Positions 32,075 to 44,800 of a DNA stretch of 64,000 nucleotides are shown here, in pieces. Source of the stretch: Amphibalanus amphitrite. Taxonomy: Eukaryota; Arthropoda; Thecostraca; Balanomorpha; Balanidae. Location of the stretch: assembly GCF_019059575.1 (NCBI RefSeq), contig NW_024883490.1, forward strand, positions 17,778 through 81,777, given 5' to 3'. The notes beneath the pieces were generated by a model. That model was not told where the DNA came from and did no database searches. It saw nothing but the letters and a program-made list of their open reading frames with translations. Position 1 is the stretch's first letter. Each line of letters opens with the position of its first letter. A program made the translations under genes and the position numbers.

Positions 32075-32965
32075 GGAGCCTGAGGTGCCCCTGACAGGCC
32101 CGTGGTGCCCTTGCTAGGCCTGTGGTGCCCCTGGACCCTGGCAGGCCTGTGGTGCAGTTCACAGCAGAAGTAATGTGGGGTTTCAGTCATGGGTATGTTC
32201 TGCTTCTGAAGCTTAGGAACGATTAGCCAGACTACAATGAAACTTTGAATGTAGCTTATATGTATCGTCACCCCTGCAGCTGCAACTTTAGCTATTGACA
32301 TCTTCTTTTCAATCACTTCGCATTAAACAATCGCCAGTCAAAGCCAACCGTTGAGTTTGGTAAAACCCTACATTACTTTAGCGGTGGGCTGTACCTCTGG
32401 CGGGCCTAGGGTGCCCCTGCTAGGCTGCTGATTCCCCTGGGACCTGACAGGACTGTGGTGCCCCCAACAGGCCCGTGATGCCCCCGACAGGCCCAAGGTG
32501 CCCATGCGTGATGCCGTGATGCCTGCGAGGCCGTTGGTGTCCCCTGCGAGGCCGGTGGGGCCCCTGACAGGCCCATGGTGCCCCTGCTAGACCGGTGGTG
32601 CCCCTGGCAGGCCTGTGGTGCCCCTGCTAGGCCGCTGGTGCCCCTGGGCCCTGACAGGACTGTGGTGCCCCTGACAGGCCCAAGGTGCCCCTGCAAGGCC
32701 GGTGGTGCCCCTGTAAGGCCTGTGGTACCCCTGCTAGGCCTCTGGTGTCCCTGACAGGCCCATGGTGCCCCTGCGAGGCCGGCGGCGCCCCTGGCAGGTC
32801 TCTGGTGTCCCTGACAGACCTGGGGTGCCCCTGACAAGCCTGTGGGGCCCCTCACAGGCCCGTGGTGCCCTTGCTAGGCCTGTGGTGCCCCTGGCGGGCT
32901 GGTGGTGCCCCTACTAGGCCGGTGGTGCCCCTGACAGGCCTGTGGTGCCCCCGGGCACCAAGGGG
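32075..32965 (-). repeat. 20-bp minisatellite, second array
   Basis: Units of the form GGCCTGTGGTGCCCC plus five bases, the reverse complement of the array at 19810-20435. The array is broken at 32157-32400 by unrelated AT-rich sequence. The right edge reads GTCATGACCCATGTGG, and the inverse of it (CACATGGGTCACTCATGACC) lies at the left edge of the other array, so both descend from one founder element. Confidence 0.88.
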
Positions 32966-33463
32966 GTCATGACCCATGTGGCCCCCTTGGATCTGCCACT
33001 GATGCATAATATATTGATTTGTAAAGGCGTTATGGCTTATGCAATATGCAATTGCAGGCACTTGGTATCCCTCACTTATCCCTCATTGGGGCTCTGGCGG
33101 GCTCCTGAGGGCCCACGTCTATCTCCGGGAGCCCATATAGACAGGCTCCTTTGGGTCCTTTCAGTACACTATAGCATAAGAGGTCTCCATGCGAGTCCTA
33201 TACATACATCTGAGGGCGTACCCTGATGTCTGAGGTACCCAACTGCAGCTCCAATGGTCTCTTCTTACACTGGCGGATCCAGGGAGGGGGCATTTAGGGC
33301 CATGCCCCCTTCCCAGAGGCCTAAAGTGGCCCGTTTTCCCCTCCCCCAAACGATAATGAAACATAGTTCAATCAGGGCGTGGCCCAGGAGCCGAGTTAGA
33401 CAGGGCTGTTTTACCACCTCCTGGCCCGCAAAGGGACCCAAGCACTGACTCGAAGCGGGTTAA

Positions 33464-33934
33464 AGAGACCCTCCCACCTTCAAAAAAGTTAATGAATTGG
33501 CATGAAAGTGATGTCGCTAGGTTCAGAAAGGGCGAAAACGAATATCTACCAAATTTTATCAAAAATATTCACCGGTTTTCAAGAGATTAGACTTTTATTT
33601 TTGTTTACTTTTTGGGATATCCGCTGCTGTTCCTAGCGACTTTATTTGAAAGTGCGGCATTTGTTGCGCGCAAAGCAGCCTATACCACCGCATGCTACCA
33701 AACGTTTTAGTAAAATATTAAAAAATCATTAGATCTCCGCTGACGTCACACATTCAGAGGGGTATCCAAAAGCATTAGCCCCTCTGAATCAAAATGCTGC
33801 AATTTTGAAATTCAATATTTCCGATTTAAGGCATTTCTCGATGTTGTGAGTGCGTGCCGAAACCGGTAATTGTGAGCCAGGGACCCCATTTTGGCTATCT
33901 CAGCTCAAATCTAATGTTAAGGTGGGAGGGTCCC
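33464..33934 (+). mobile_element. Family M TTAA element, copy 3
   Basis: TTAA at 33460-33463 and 33935-33938; termini AGAGACCCTCCCACCTT and AAGGTGGGAGGGTCCCT. 471 bp, same orientation as copies at 26580 and 61780. Confidence 0.88.
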
Positions 33935-34183
33935 TTAAGTGGATCGATAAAAACAATGGCAAGTGTTTACAAAGTAATATAAAGGCATGGGTCGGGTGGG
34001 CTACCATTTATATATTTTTCTTTTTAGTTAAAAAAAATTCATAGTGTCAGGGCTGTGACGAAAAATAAGTGGCCTAAATCCGATGAGAAAACAGGATTTG
34101 GGGGTACCCTAGGTTTGGCTCCTGCATGAGTTGGCCCCCCCCCAAAACGCAAGCCTGGATCCGCCAGTGGGTCACGTCACCAG

Positions 34184-34240
34184 AGGTCTTTGTTGACATG
34201 GCGTAGGTCGAAAGTAGATCGGCATGGCATGCAAATCTTA
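34184..34240 (+). other. Fragment of the PRDM9-copy 3' flank
   Basis: CTTTGTTGACATGGCGTAGG and TCGGCATGGCATGCAAATCT match the copy C flank at 26331-26385 (CTTTGTCGACAAGGCGTAGG). It is either the remnant of a fourth zinc-finger block or a dispersed repeat that is also present in the flanks. Confidence 0.5.
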
Positions 34241-34329
34241 TATACAGGGAGTCCAGAAAAAACGGATACTATTATCTTCTGCTATAACTAGGAAAATAAA
34301 CACTGGACATTTAGAAATGACACATACTT

Positions 34330-34690
34330 GTACAGGGTGTCCCAAAATCAATGCCACACCTTTCCAGCGCCCATTGCATGAAAATAACAAACATGAGAGT
34401 TACGCAGTATTTACATATGTAAGTATCCCCACCTCTCCCTAATACAGGCAAGCATACGGTTCGGCATGTCAGACATCAAGTTGTCCAGATTTTGTGGACT
34501 GATCTTGGACCAGGCAGATCGGACGTTCCTGGGCAGTGTGCCTTCGGACATTCCTTGTGCCATTGTGTTCACCTTTTCCCGGAAGATCACCCACAGTTTG
34601 TCTATTGACGACAGGTCAGGGCTATTCTTCGGTCATTTGTCCTTCTCCTAGATTGCCGGGAAGTGCGATCGACAGGGGAGCATTCATTCT
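34330..34690 (-). pseudogene. Tc1-like transposase relic, C-terminal part
   Basis: On the minus strand it reads NSPDLSSIDKLW, then VIFREKV and, near the end, ARMLACIR-like sequence close to the usual MPRR-x-x-AV-I ending. This is the third catalytic region of Tc1-type transposases (usual form SPDLNPIENLW); two stops lie just upstream (TAG and TGA at about 34640-34655). ACAGGGTGTCCCAAAATC near 34334 is probably the element terminus. It is dead. Confidence 0.7.
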
Positions 34691-35664
34691 GGCCAGGGTT
34701 CATAATGTCCAGGGTACGTTATTCCCAGTGTCGAAATGGCCAGTGCCTTTAATGGGCCAGAGTTCATAATGTCCAGGGATTGCATGGTCCAAATGCGGCC
34801 AACTGGCTGCAGATAGGGTATATTCAAAGAGGCCAGGGTTCATAATGTCCAGGGCACGATGTGTCCAGTGTTCGAAATGGCCAGGGTTCATAATGTCCAG
34901 GCCACGATGTGTCCAGTGTTCAAAATGGCCAGAGTTCATAATGTCCAGGGCACGATGTGTCCAGTGTTCAAAATGGCCAGTGCCTTGAATGGGCCAGAGT
35001 TCATAGTGTTCAGGGACTACATAGTCACTGAAAGTGACGTCATTATGTAAAAAACACGGAACCAGCTCAATGCGAAGCAGTGCAGTGCCGAAGGCAATGC
35101 CTTAGGAGAGATTACAGGCAATAGTAAATCAAATATTTGATTTACTATTGCTTGCAATCTATTCATGCGAGAAATTATTTCCTTATCCCCGGTAGGCAAA
35201 CATCATTACCTTAGGTTAGGTTAGGTTAGGTTAGGTTAGGTTAGGTTAGGTTAGGTTAGGTTAGGTTAGGTTAGGTTATTTTAGGTTAGGTTAGGTTAGG
35301 ATAGGTTAGGTTTGGTTGGGTTGGGTGGACTATGTAATCCCTGGACACTATGAACTCTAGCCCATTCAAGGCACTGGCCATTTTGAACACTGGACATATC
35401 GTGCCCTGGACATTATGAACCCTGGCCATTTCGAACACTGGACACATCGTGCCCTGGACATTATGAACCCTGGCCATTTCGAGCACTGGACACATCGTGC
35501 CCTGGACATTATGAACCCTGGCCTCTTTGAATTTACCCTATCTGCAGCCAGTTGGCCACATTTGGACCATGTAATCCCTGGACAATATGAACACTGGCCA
35601 ATTCAAGGCACTGGCCATTTCGAGCACTGGACACATCATGCCCTGGACATTATGAACCCTGGCC
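34691..35664. repeat. Inverted minisatellite block inserted in the Tc1 relic
   Basis: It begins GGCCAGGGTTCATAATGTCC and ends with the inverse (GGACATTATGAACCCTGGCC). Units of about 40-47 bp built on this motif and on CACGATGTGTCCAGTG fill both arms: left 34691-35025, right 35330-35664 in opposite orientation. The centre holds a short palindrome (ATAGTAAATCAAATATTTG at 35121) and the TTAGG tract. Confidence 0.85.
35211..35325 (+). repeat. Interstitial (TTAGG)n telomere-type repeat
   Basis: About 20 nearly perfect TTAGG units, degrading at the 3' end (TTATTTTAGG, ATAGG, TTTGG, TTGGG). TTAGG is the canonical arthropod telomere unit. The location is internal, between the arms of the minisatellite block. 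Confidence 0.93.
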
Positions 35665-35877
35665 TAAATAATACGCACCCGATCGACACCACTCCTGCGT
35701 TATTCTAGCTCGATGGGCTTGGGTGCCGTCCTGTTGAAAGATAGCTCTAGACATGTTCAGCATAAGTTTTAGGCTGGAGACGTGGCTTGATGGCCTCCAG
35801 CTTTAGAAACATCCTCAGGTACCGATGGATTGTCGACTTGCGAGACTGGATTATCGCTGGCAGTCAGCCTCTTTGAT
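35665..35877 (-). pseudogene. Tc1-like transposase relic, middle part
   Basis: The minus strand reads SRKSTIHRYLRM and, shifted one frame, MSRAIFQQDGTQAHRARITQ. QQD-G-x-QAHRA is the second catalytic aspartate region of Tc1-type transposases (usual QQDNAPAHRA). Sequence between the helix-turn-helix part and this motif is partly deleted and there is a stop and a frameshift. Confidence 0.75.
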
Positions 35878-38800
35878 GTCCGTGAAGTTGGCGACGTCGC
35901 CAGCGACTTTTCCAGCGACGAGCACCGATTTTAGCCAAAATCTCGTCCAAGGTCAATTGGACCATGAGGATCACGAAAATCGAACCCATTCACCCCTAAA
36001 CCTTGACCTTCAAGGTCAAATTCAAGGTCAAAGGACGGGGAACTGAAAAAGTGCCACTAAATATTGTCCGATTTTCAAAATTTTGGCACCAAAATGTAGC
36101 GCGTGCAAAGTTCTAGCCGCACATCGAAAACCATTTTCATCAAGGTCAAACTTCAAGGTCAAATTCAAGGTCAAAGGACGGGGAACTGAAAAAGTGCCAC
36201 TAAATATTGTCCGATTTTCAAAATTTTGGCAACAAAATGTAGCACGTGCAAAGTTCTAGCCGCACATCGAAAACCATTTTCATCAAGGTCAAACTTCAAG
36301 GTCAAATTCAAGGTCAAAGGACGGGGAACTTAAAAAATGCCACTAGATATTGTCCGATCTTCAAAATTTTGGCACCAAAATGTAGCGCGTGCAAAGTTTT
36401 AGCCGCACATCGAAAACCATTTTCATCAAGGTCAAACTTCAAGGTCAAATTCAAGGTCAAAGGACGGGGAACTGAAAAAGTGCCACTAAATATTGTCCGA
36501 TTTTCAAAATTTTGGCACCAAAATGTAGCGCGTGCAAAGTTCTAGCCGCACATCGAAAACCATTTTCATCAAGGTCAAACTTCAAGGTCAAATTCAAGGT
36601 CAAAGAACGGGGAACTTTAAAAATGCTACGTCGCCAGCGACTTTTCCAGCGACGAGCACTGATTTTAGCCAAAACCTCGTTCAAGGTCAATTGGACCATG
36701 AGGATCACGAAAATCGAACCCATTCACCCCTAAACCTTGACCTTCAAGGTCAAATTCAAGGTCAAAGGACGGGGAACTGAAAAAGTGCCACTAAATATTG
36801 TCCGATTTTCAAAATTTTGGCACCAAAATGTAGCGCGTGCAAAGTTCTAGCCGCACATCGAAAACCATTTTCATCAAGGTCAAACTTCAAGGTCAAATTC
36901 AAGGTCAAAGGACGGGGAACTGAAAAAGTGCCACTAAATATTGTCCGATCTTCAAAATTTTGGCACCAAAATGTCGCGCGTGCAAAGTTCTAGCCGCAAA
37001 TCGAAAACCATTTTCATCAAGGTCAAACTTCAAGGTCAAATTCAAGGTCAAAGAACGGGGAACTTTAAAAATGCTACGTCACCAGCGACTTTTCCAGCGA
37101 CGAGCACCGATTTTAGCCAAAACCTCGTTCAAGGTCAATTGGACCATGAGGATCACGAAAATCGAACCCATTCACCCCTTAACCTTGACCTTCAAGGTCA
37201 AATTCAAGGTCAAAGGCCGGGGAACTGAAAAAGTGCCACTAAATATTGTCCGATTTTCAAAATTTTGGCACCAAAATGTAGCACGTGCAAAGTTCTAGCC
37301 GCACATCGAAAACCATTTTCATCAAGGTCAAACTTCAAGGTCAAATTCAAGGTCAAATGACGGGGAACTGAAAAAGTGCCACTAAATATTGTCCGATTTT
37401 CAAAATTTTGGCACCAAAATGTAGCACGTGCAAAGTTCTAGCCGCACATCGAAAACCATTTTCATCAAGGTCAAACTTCAAGGTCAAATTCAAGGTCAAA
37501 GGACGGGGAACTTAAAAAGTGCCACTAGATATTGTCCGATCTTCAAAATTTTGGCACCAAAATGTAGCGCGTGCAAAGTTCTAGCCGCATATCGAAAACC
37601 ATTTTCATCAAGGTCAAACTTCAAGGTCAAATTCAAGGTCAAAGGACGGGGAACTGAAAAAGTGCCACTAAATATTGTCCGATTTTCAAAATTTTGGCAC
37701 CAAAATGTAGCGCGTGCAAAGTTCTAGCCGCACATCGAAAACCATTTTCATCAAGGTCAAACTTCAAGGTCAAATTCAAGGTCAAAGAACGGGGAACTTT
37801 AAAAATGCTACGTCACCAGCGACTTTTCCAGCGACGAGCACCGATTTTAGACAAAACCTCGTCCAAGGTTAATTGGACCGTGAGGATCACGAAAATCGAA
37901 CCCATTCACCCCTAAACCTTGACCTTCAAGGTCAAATTCAAGGTCAAAGGACGGGGAACTGAAAAAGTGCCACTAAATATTGTCCGATATTAAAGATTTG
38001 GCACCAAAATGTAGCGCGTGCAAAGTTCTAGCCGCACATCGAAAACCATTTTCATCAAGGTCAAACTTCAAGGTCAAATTCAAGGTCAAAGGACGGGGAA
38101 CTGAAAAAGTGCCACTAAATATTGTCCGATTTTCAAAATTTTGGCACCAAAATGTAGCGCGTGCAAAGTTCTAGCCGCACATCGAAAACCATTTTCATCA
38201 AGGTCAAACTTCAAGGTCAAATTCAAGGTCAAAGAACGGGGAACTTTAAAAATGCTACGTCACCAGCGACTTTTCCAGCGACGAGCACCGATTTTAGCCA
38301 AAACCTCGTCCGAGGTTAATTGGACCGTGAGGATCACGAAAATCGAACCCATTCACCCCTAAACCTTGACCTTCAAGGTCAAATTCAAGGTCAAAGGACG
38401 GGGAACTGAAAAAGTGCCACTAAATATTGTCCGATCTTAAAAATTTTGGCACCAAAATGTAGCGCGTGCAAAGTTCTAGCCGCACATCGAAAACCATTTT
38501 CATCAAGGTCAAACTTCAAGGTCAAATTCAAGGTCAAAGGACGGGGAACTGAAAAAGTGCCACTAAATATTGTCCGATTTTCAAAATTTTGGCACCAAAA
38601 TGTAGCGCGTGCAAAGTTCTAGCCGCACATCGAAAACCATTTTCATCAAGGTCAAACTTCAAGGTCAAATTCAAGGTCAAAGGACGGGGAACTGAAAAAG
38701 TGCCACTAGATATTGTCCGATCTTCAAAATTTTGGCACCAAAATGTAGCGCGTGCAAAGTTCTAGCCGCACATCGAAAACCATTTTCATCAAGGTCAAAC

Positions 38801-41800
38801 TTCAAGGTCAAATTCAAGGTCAAAGGACGGGGAACTGAAAAAGTGCCACTAAATATTGTCCGATCTTCAAAATTTTGGCACCAAAATGTAGCGCGTGCAA
38901 AGTTCTAGCCGAACATCGAAAACCATTTTCATCAAGGTTAAACTCCAAGGTCAAATTCAAGGTCAAAGGACGGGGAACTGAAAAAGTGCCACTAAATATT
39001 GTCCGATTTTCAAATATTTGGCACAAAAATGTAGCGCGTGCAAAGTTCTAGCCGCACATCGAAAACCATTTTCTTCAAGGTCAAACTTCAAGGTCAAATT
39101 CAAGGTCAAAGGACGGGGAACTGAAAAAGTGCCACTAAATATTGTCCGATATTCAAAATTTTGGCACCATAATGTAGCGCGTGCAAAGTTCTAGCCGCAC
39201 ATCGAAAACCATTTTCATCAAGGTCAAACTTCAAGGTCAAATTCAAGTTCAAAGGACGGGGAACTGAAAAAGTGCCACTAAATATTGTCCGATCTTCAAA
39301 ATTTTGGCACCAAAATGTCGCGCGTGCAAAGTTCTAGCCGCACATCGAAAACCATTTTCATCAAGGTCAAACTTCAAGGTCAAATTCAAGGTCAAAGAAC
39401 GGGGAACTTTAAAAATGCTACGTCACCAGCGACTTTTCCAGCGACGAGCACCGATTTTAGCCAAAACCTCGTTCAAGGTCAATTGGACCATGAGGATCAC
39501 TAAAATCGAACCCATTCACCTCTAAACCTTGACCTTCAAGGTCAAATTCAAGGTCAAAGGACGGGGAACTGAAAAAGTGCCACTAAATATTGTCCGATTT
39601 TCAAAATTTTGGCACCAAAATGTAGCGCGTGCAAAGTTCTAGCCGCACATCGAAAACCATTTTCATCAAGATCAAACTTCAAGGTCAAATTCAAGGTCAA
39701 AGGACGGGGAACTGAAAAAGTGCCACTAGATATTGTCCGATCTTCAAAATTTTGGCACCAAAATGTAGCACGTGCAAAGTTCTAGCCGCACATCGAAAAC
39801 CATTTTCATCAAGGTCAAACTTCAAGGTCAAATTCAAGGTCAAACGACGGGGAACTGAAAAAGTTCCACTAGATATTGTCCGATCTTCAAAATTTTGGCA
39901 CCAAAATGTAGCGCGTGCAAAGTTCTAGCCGCACATCGAAAACCATTTTCATCAAGGTCAAACTTCAAGGTCAAATTCAAGGTCAAAGGACGGGGAACTG
40001 AAAAAGTGCCACTAAATATTGTCCGATCTTCAAAATTTTGGCACCAAAATGTAGCGCGTGCAAAGTTCTAGCCGAACATCGAAAACCATTTTCATCAAGG
40101 TTAAACTCCAAGGTCAAATTCAAGGTCAAAGGACGGGGAACTGAAAAAGTGCCACTAAATATTGTCCGATTTTCAAAATTTTGGCACCAAAATGTAGCGC
40201 GTGCAAAGTTCTAGCCGCACATCGAAAACCATTTTCTTCAAGGTCAAACTTCAAGGTCAAATTCAAGGTCAAAGGACGGGGAACTGAAAAAGTGCCACTA
40301 AATATTGTCCGATATTCAAAATTTTGGCACCATAATGTAGCGCGTGCAAAGTTCTAGCCGCACATCGAAAACCATTTTTATCAAGGTCAAACTTCAAGGT
40401 CAAATTCAAGTTCAAAGGACGGGGAACTGAAAAAGTGCCACTAAATATTGTCCGATCTTCAAAATTTTGGCACCAAAATGTCGCGCGTGCAAAGTTCTAG
40501 CCGCACATCGAAAACCATTTTCATCAAGGTCAAACTTCAAGGTCAAATTCAAGGTCAAAGAACGGGGAACTTTAAAAATGCTACGTCACCAGCGACTTTT
40601 CCAGCGACGAGCACCGATTTTAGCCAAAACCTCGTTCAAGGTCAATTGGACCATGAGGATCACTAAAATCGAACCCATTCACCTCTAAACCTTGACCTTC
40701 AAGGTCAAATTCAAGGTCAAAGGACGGGGAACTGAAAAAGTGCCACTAAATATTGTCCGATTTTCAAAATTTTGGCACCAAAATGTAGCGCGTGCAAAGT
40801 TCTAGCCGCACATCGAAAACCATTTTCATCAAGATCAAACTTCAAGGTCAAATTCAAGGTCAAAGGACGGGGAACTGAAAAAGTGCCACTAGATATTGTC
40901 CGATCTTCAAAATTTTGGCACCAAAATGTAGCGCGTGCAAAGTTCTAGCCGCACATCGAAAACCATTTTCATCAAGGTCAAACTTCAAGGTCAAATTCAA
41001 GGTCAAAGGACGGGGAACTGAAAAAGTGCCACTAAATATTGTCCGATCTTCAAAATTTTGGCACCAAAATGTCGCGCGTGCAAAGTTCTAGCCGCACATC
41101 GAAAACCATTTTCATCAAGGTCAAACTTCAAGGTCAAATTCAAGGTCAAAGAACGGGGAACTTTAAAAATGCTACGTCACCAGCGACTTTTCCAGCGACG
41201 AGCACCGATTTTAGCCAAAACCTCGTTCAAGGTCAATTGGACCATGAGGATCACGAAAATCGAACCCATTCACCCCTTAACCTTGACCTTCAAGGTCAAA
41301 TTCAAGGTCAAAGGCCGGGGAACTGAAAAAGTGCCACTAAATATTGTCCGATTTTCAAAATTTTGGCACCAAAATGTAGCGCGTGCAAAGTTCTAGCCGC
41401 ACATCGAAAACCATTTTCATCAAGGTCAAACTTCAAGGTCAAATTCAAGGTCAAAGATCGGGGAACTTTAAAAATGCTACGTCACCAGCGACTTTTCCAG
41501 CGACGAGCACCGATTTTAGCCAAAACCTCGTCCGAGGTCCATTGGACCATGAGGATCCCGAAAATCGAATCCATTCACCCCTAAACCTTGACCTTCAAGG
41601 TCAAATTCAAGGTCAAAGGACGGGGAACTGAAAAAGTGTCACTAAATATTGTCCGATTTTCAAAATTTTGGCACCAAAATGTAGCGCGTGCAAAGTTCTA
41701 GCCGCACATCGAAAACCATTTTCATCAAGTTCAAACTTCAAGGTCAAATTCAAGGTCAAAGGTCGGGGAACTGAAAAAGTGCCACTAAATATTGTCCGAT

Positions 41801-44800
41801 TTTCAAAATTTTGGCACCAAAATGTAGCGCGTGCAAAGTTCTAGCCGTACATCGAAATCCATTTTCATCAAGGTCAAACTTCAAGGTCAAATTCAAGGTC
41901 AAAGAACGGGGAACTTTAAAAATGCTAAGTCACCAGCGACTTTTCCAGCGACGAGCACCGATTTTAGCCAAAACCTCGTTCAAGGTCAATTGGACCATGA
42001 GGATCACTAAAATCGAACCCATTCACCCCTCAACCTTGACCTTCAAGGTCAAATTCAAGGTCAAAGGACGGGGAACTGAAAAAGTGCCACTAAATATTGT
42101 CCGATTTTCAAAATTTTGGCACCAAAATGTAGCGCGTGCAAAGTTCTAGCCGCACATCGAAAACCATTTTCATCAAGGTCAAACTTCAAGGTCAAATTCA
42201 AGGTCAAAGGACGGGGAACTGAAAAAGTGCCACTAGATATTGTCCGATCTTCAAAAATTTTGGCACCAAAATGTAGCACGTGCAAAGTTCTAGCCGCACA
42301 TCGAAAACCATTTTCATCAAGGTCAAACTTCAAGGTCAAATTCAAGGTCAAAGGACGGGGAACTGAAAAAGTGCCACTAGATATTGTCAGATCTTCAAAA
42401 TTTTGGCACCAAAATGTAGCGCGTGCAAAGTTCTAGCCGCACATCGAAAACCATTTTCATCAAGGTCAAACTTCAAGGTCAAATTCAAGGTCAAAGAACG
42501 GGGAACTTTAAAAATGCTACGTCACCAGCGACTTTTCCAGCGACGAGCACCGATTTTAGCCAAAATCTCGTCCGAGGTCCATTGGACCATGAGGATCCCG
42601 AAAATCGAACCCATTCACCCCTAAACCTTGACCTTCAAGGTCAAATTCAAGGTCAAAGGACGGGGAACTGAAAAAGTGCCACTAAATATTGTCCGATTTT
42701 CAAAATTTTGGCACCAAAATGTAGCGCGTGCAAAGTTCTAGCCGCACATAGAAAACCATTTTCATCAAGGTCAAACTTCAAGGTCAAATTCAAGGTCAAA
42801 GGACGGAGAACTGAAAAAGTGCCACTAAATATTGTCCGATTTTCAAAATTTTGCCACCAAAATGTAGCGCGTGCAAAGTTCTAGCCGCACATCGAAAACC
42901 ATTTTCATCAAGGTCAAACTTCAAGGTCAAATTCAAGGTCAAAGAACGGGGAACTTTAAAAATGCTAAGTCACCAGCGACTTTTCCAGCGACGAGCACCG
43001 ATTTTAGACAAAACCTCGTCCAAGGTCAATTGGACCATGAGGATCACGAAAATCGAACCCATTCACCCCTAAACCTTGACCTTCAAGGTCAAATTCAAGG
43101 TCAAAGGACGGGGAACTGAAAAAGTGCCAGTAAATATTGTCTGATCTTAAAAATTTTGGCACCAAAATGTAGCGCGTGCAAAGTTCTAGCCGCACATCGA
43201 AAACCATTTTCATCAAGGTCAAACTTCAAGGTCAAATTCAAGGTCAAAGGACGGGGAACTGAAAAAGTGCCACTAAATATTGTCCGATTTTCAAAATTGT
43301 GGCACCAAAATGTAGCGCGTGCAAAGTTCTAGCCGCACATCGAAAACCATTTTTATCAAGGTCAAACTTCAAGGTCAAATTCAAGGTCAAAGGACGGGGA
43401 ACTGAAAAAGTGCCACTATATATTGTCCGATTTTCAAAATTTTGGCACCAAAATGTAGCACGTGCAAAGTTCTAGCCGCACATCGAAAACCATTTTTATC
43501 AAGGTCAAACTTCAAGGTCAAATTCAAGGTCAAAGGACGGGGAACTGAAAAAGTGCCACTATATATTGTCCGATTTTCAAAATTTTGGCACCAAAATGTA
43601 GCACGTGCAAAGTTCTAGCCGCACATCGAAAACCATTTTCATCAAGGTCAAACTTCAAGGTCAAATTCAAGGTCAAAGAACGGGGAACTTTAAAAATGCT
43701 ACGTTTTTTCAGTTCCCCGTCCTTTGACCTTGAATTTGACCTTAAAGTTTGACCTTGATGAAAATGGTTTTCGATGTGCGGCTAGAACTTTGCACGCGCT
43801 ACATTTTGGTGCCAAAATTTTGAAAATCGGACAACATTTCGTGGCACTTTTTCAGTTCCCCGTCCTTTGACCTTGAATTTGACCTTGAAGGTCAAGGTTT
43901 AGGGGTGAATGGGTTCGATTTTCGTGATCCTCATGGTCCAATTGACCTTGGACGAGGTTTTGGCTAAAATCGGTGCTCGTCGCTGGAAAAGTCGCTGGTG
44001 ACGTAGCATTTTTAAAGTTCCCCGTTCTTTGACCTTGAATTTGACCTTGAAGTTTGACCTTGATGAAAATGGTTTTCGATGTGCGGCTAGAACTTTGCAC
44101 GCGCTACATTTTGGTGCCAAAATTTTGAAGATCGGACAATATCTAGTGGCACTTTTTCAGTTCCCCGTCCTTTGACCTTGAATTTGACCTTGAAGTTTGA
44201 TCTTGATGAAAATGGTTTTCGATGTGCGGCTAGAGCTTTGCACGCGCTACATTTTGGTGCCAATATTTTGAAAATCGGACAATATTTAGTGGCACTTTTT
44301 CAGTTCCCCGTCCTTTGACCTTGAATTTGACCTTGAATTTTGACGTTGATGAAAATTGTTTTCGATGTGCGGCTGGAACTTTGCACGCGCTACGTTTTGG
44401 TGCCAAAATTTTGAAAATCGGACAATATTTAGTGGCACTTTTTCAGTTCCCCGTCCTTTGACCTTGAATTTGACCTTGAAGGTCAAGGTTTAGGGGTGAA
44501 TGGGTTCGATTTTCGTGATTCTCATGGTCCAATTGACCTTGGACGAGGTTTTGGCTAAAATCGGTGCTCGTCGCTGGAAAAGTCGCTGGTGACGTAGCAT
44601 TTTTAAAGTTCCCCGTTCTTTGACCTTGAATTTGACCTTGAAGTTTGACCTTGATGAAAATGGTTTTCGATGTGCGGCTAGAACTTTGCACGCGCTACAT
44701 TTTGGTGCCAAAATTTTGAAGATCGGACAATATTTAGTGGCACTTTTTCAGTTCCCCGTCCTTTGACCTTGAATTTGACCTTGAAGTTTGACCTTGATGA

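Larger units (their letters stand above)
31742..34169. mobile_element. 2.4-kb hAT-type element carrying a minisatellite and a MITE
   Basis: Termini CACTGGCGGATCCAGG and CTGGATCCGCCAGTG with an exact 8-bp duplication GGTCACGT at 31734-31741 and 34170-34177. Further copies of the same terminus at 32041 and 33269, and an inverse one ending near 33002, suggest repeated self-insertion or internal duplication. No transposase recognised. Confidence 0.8.
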
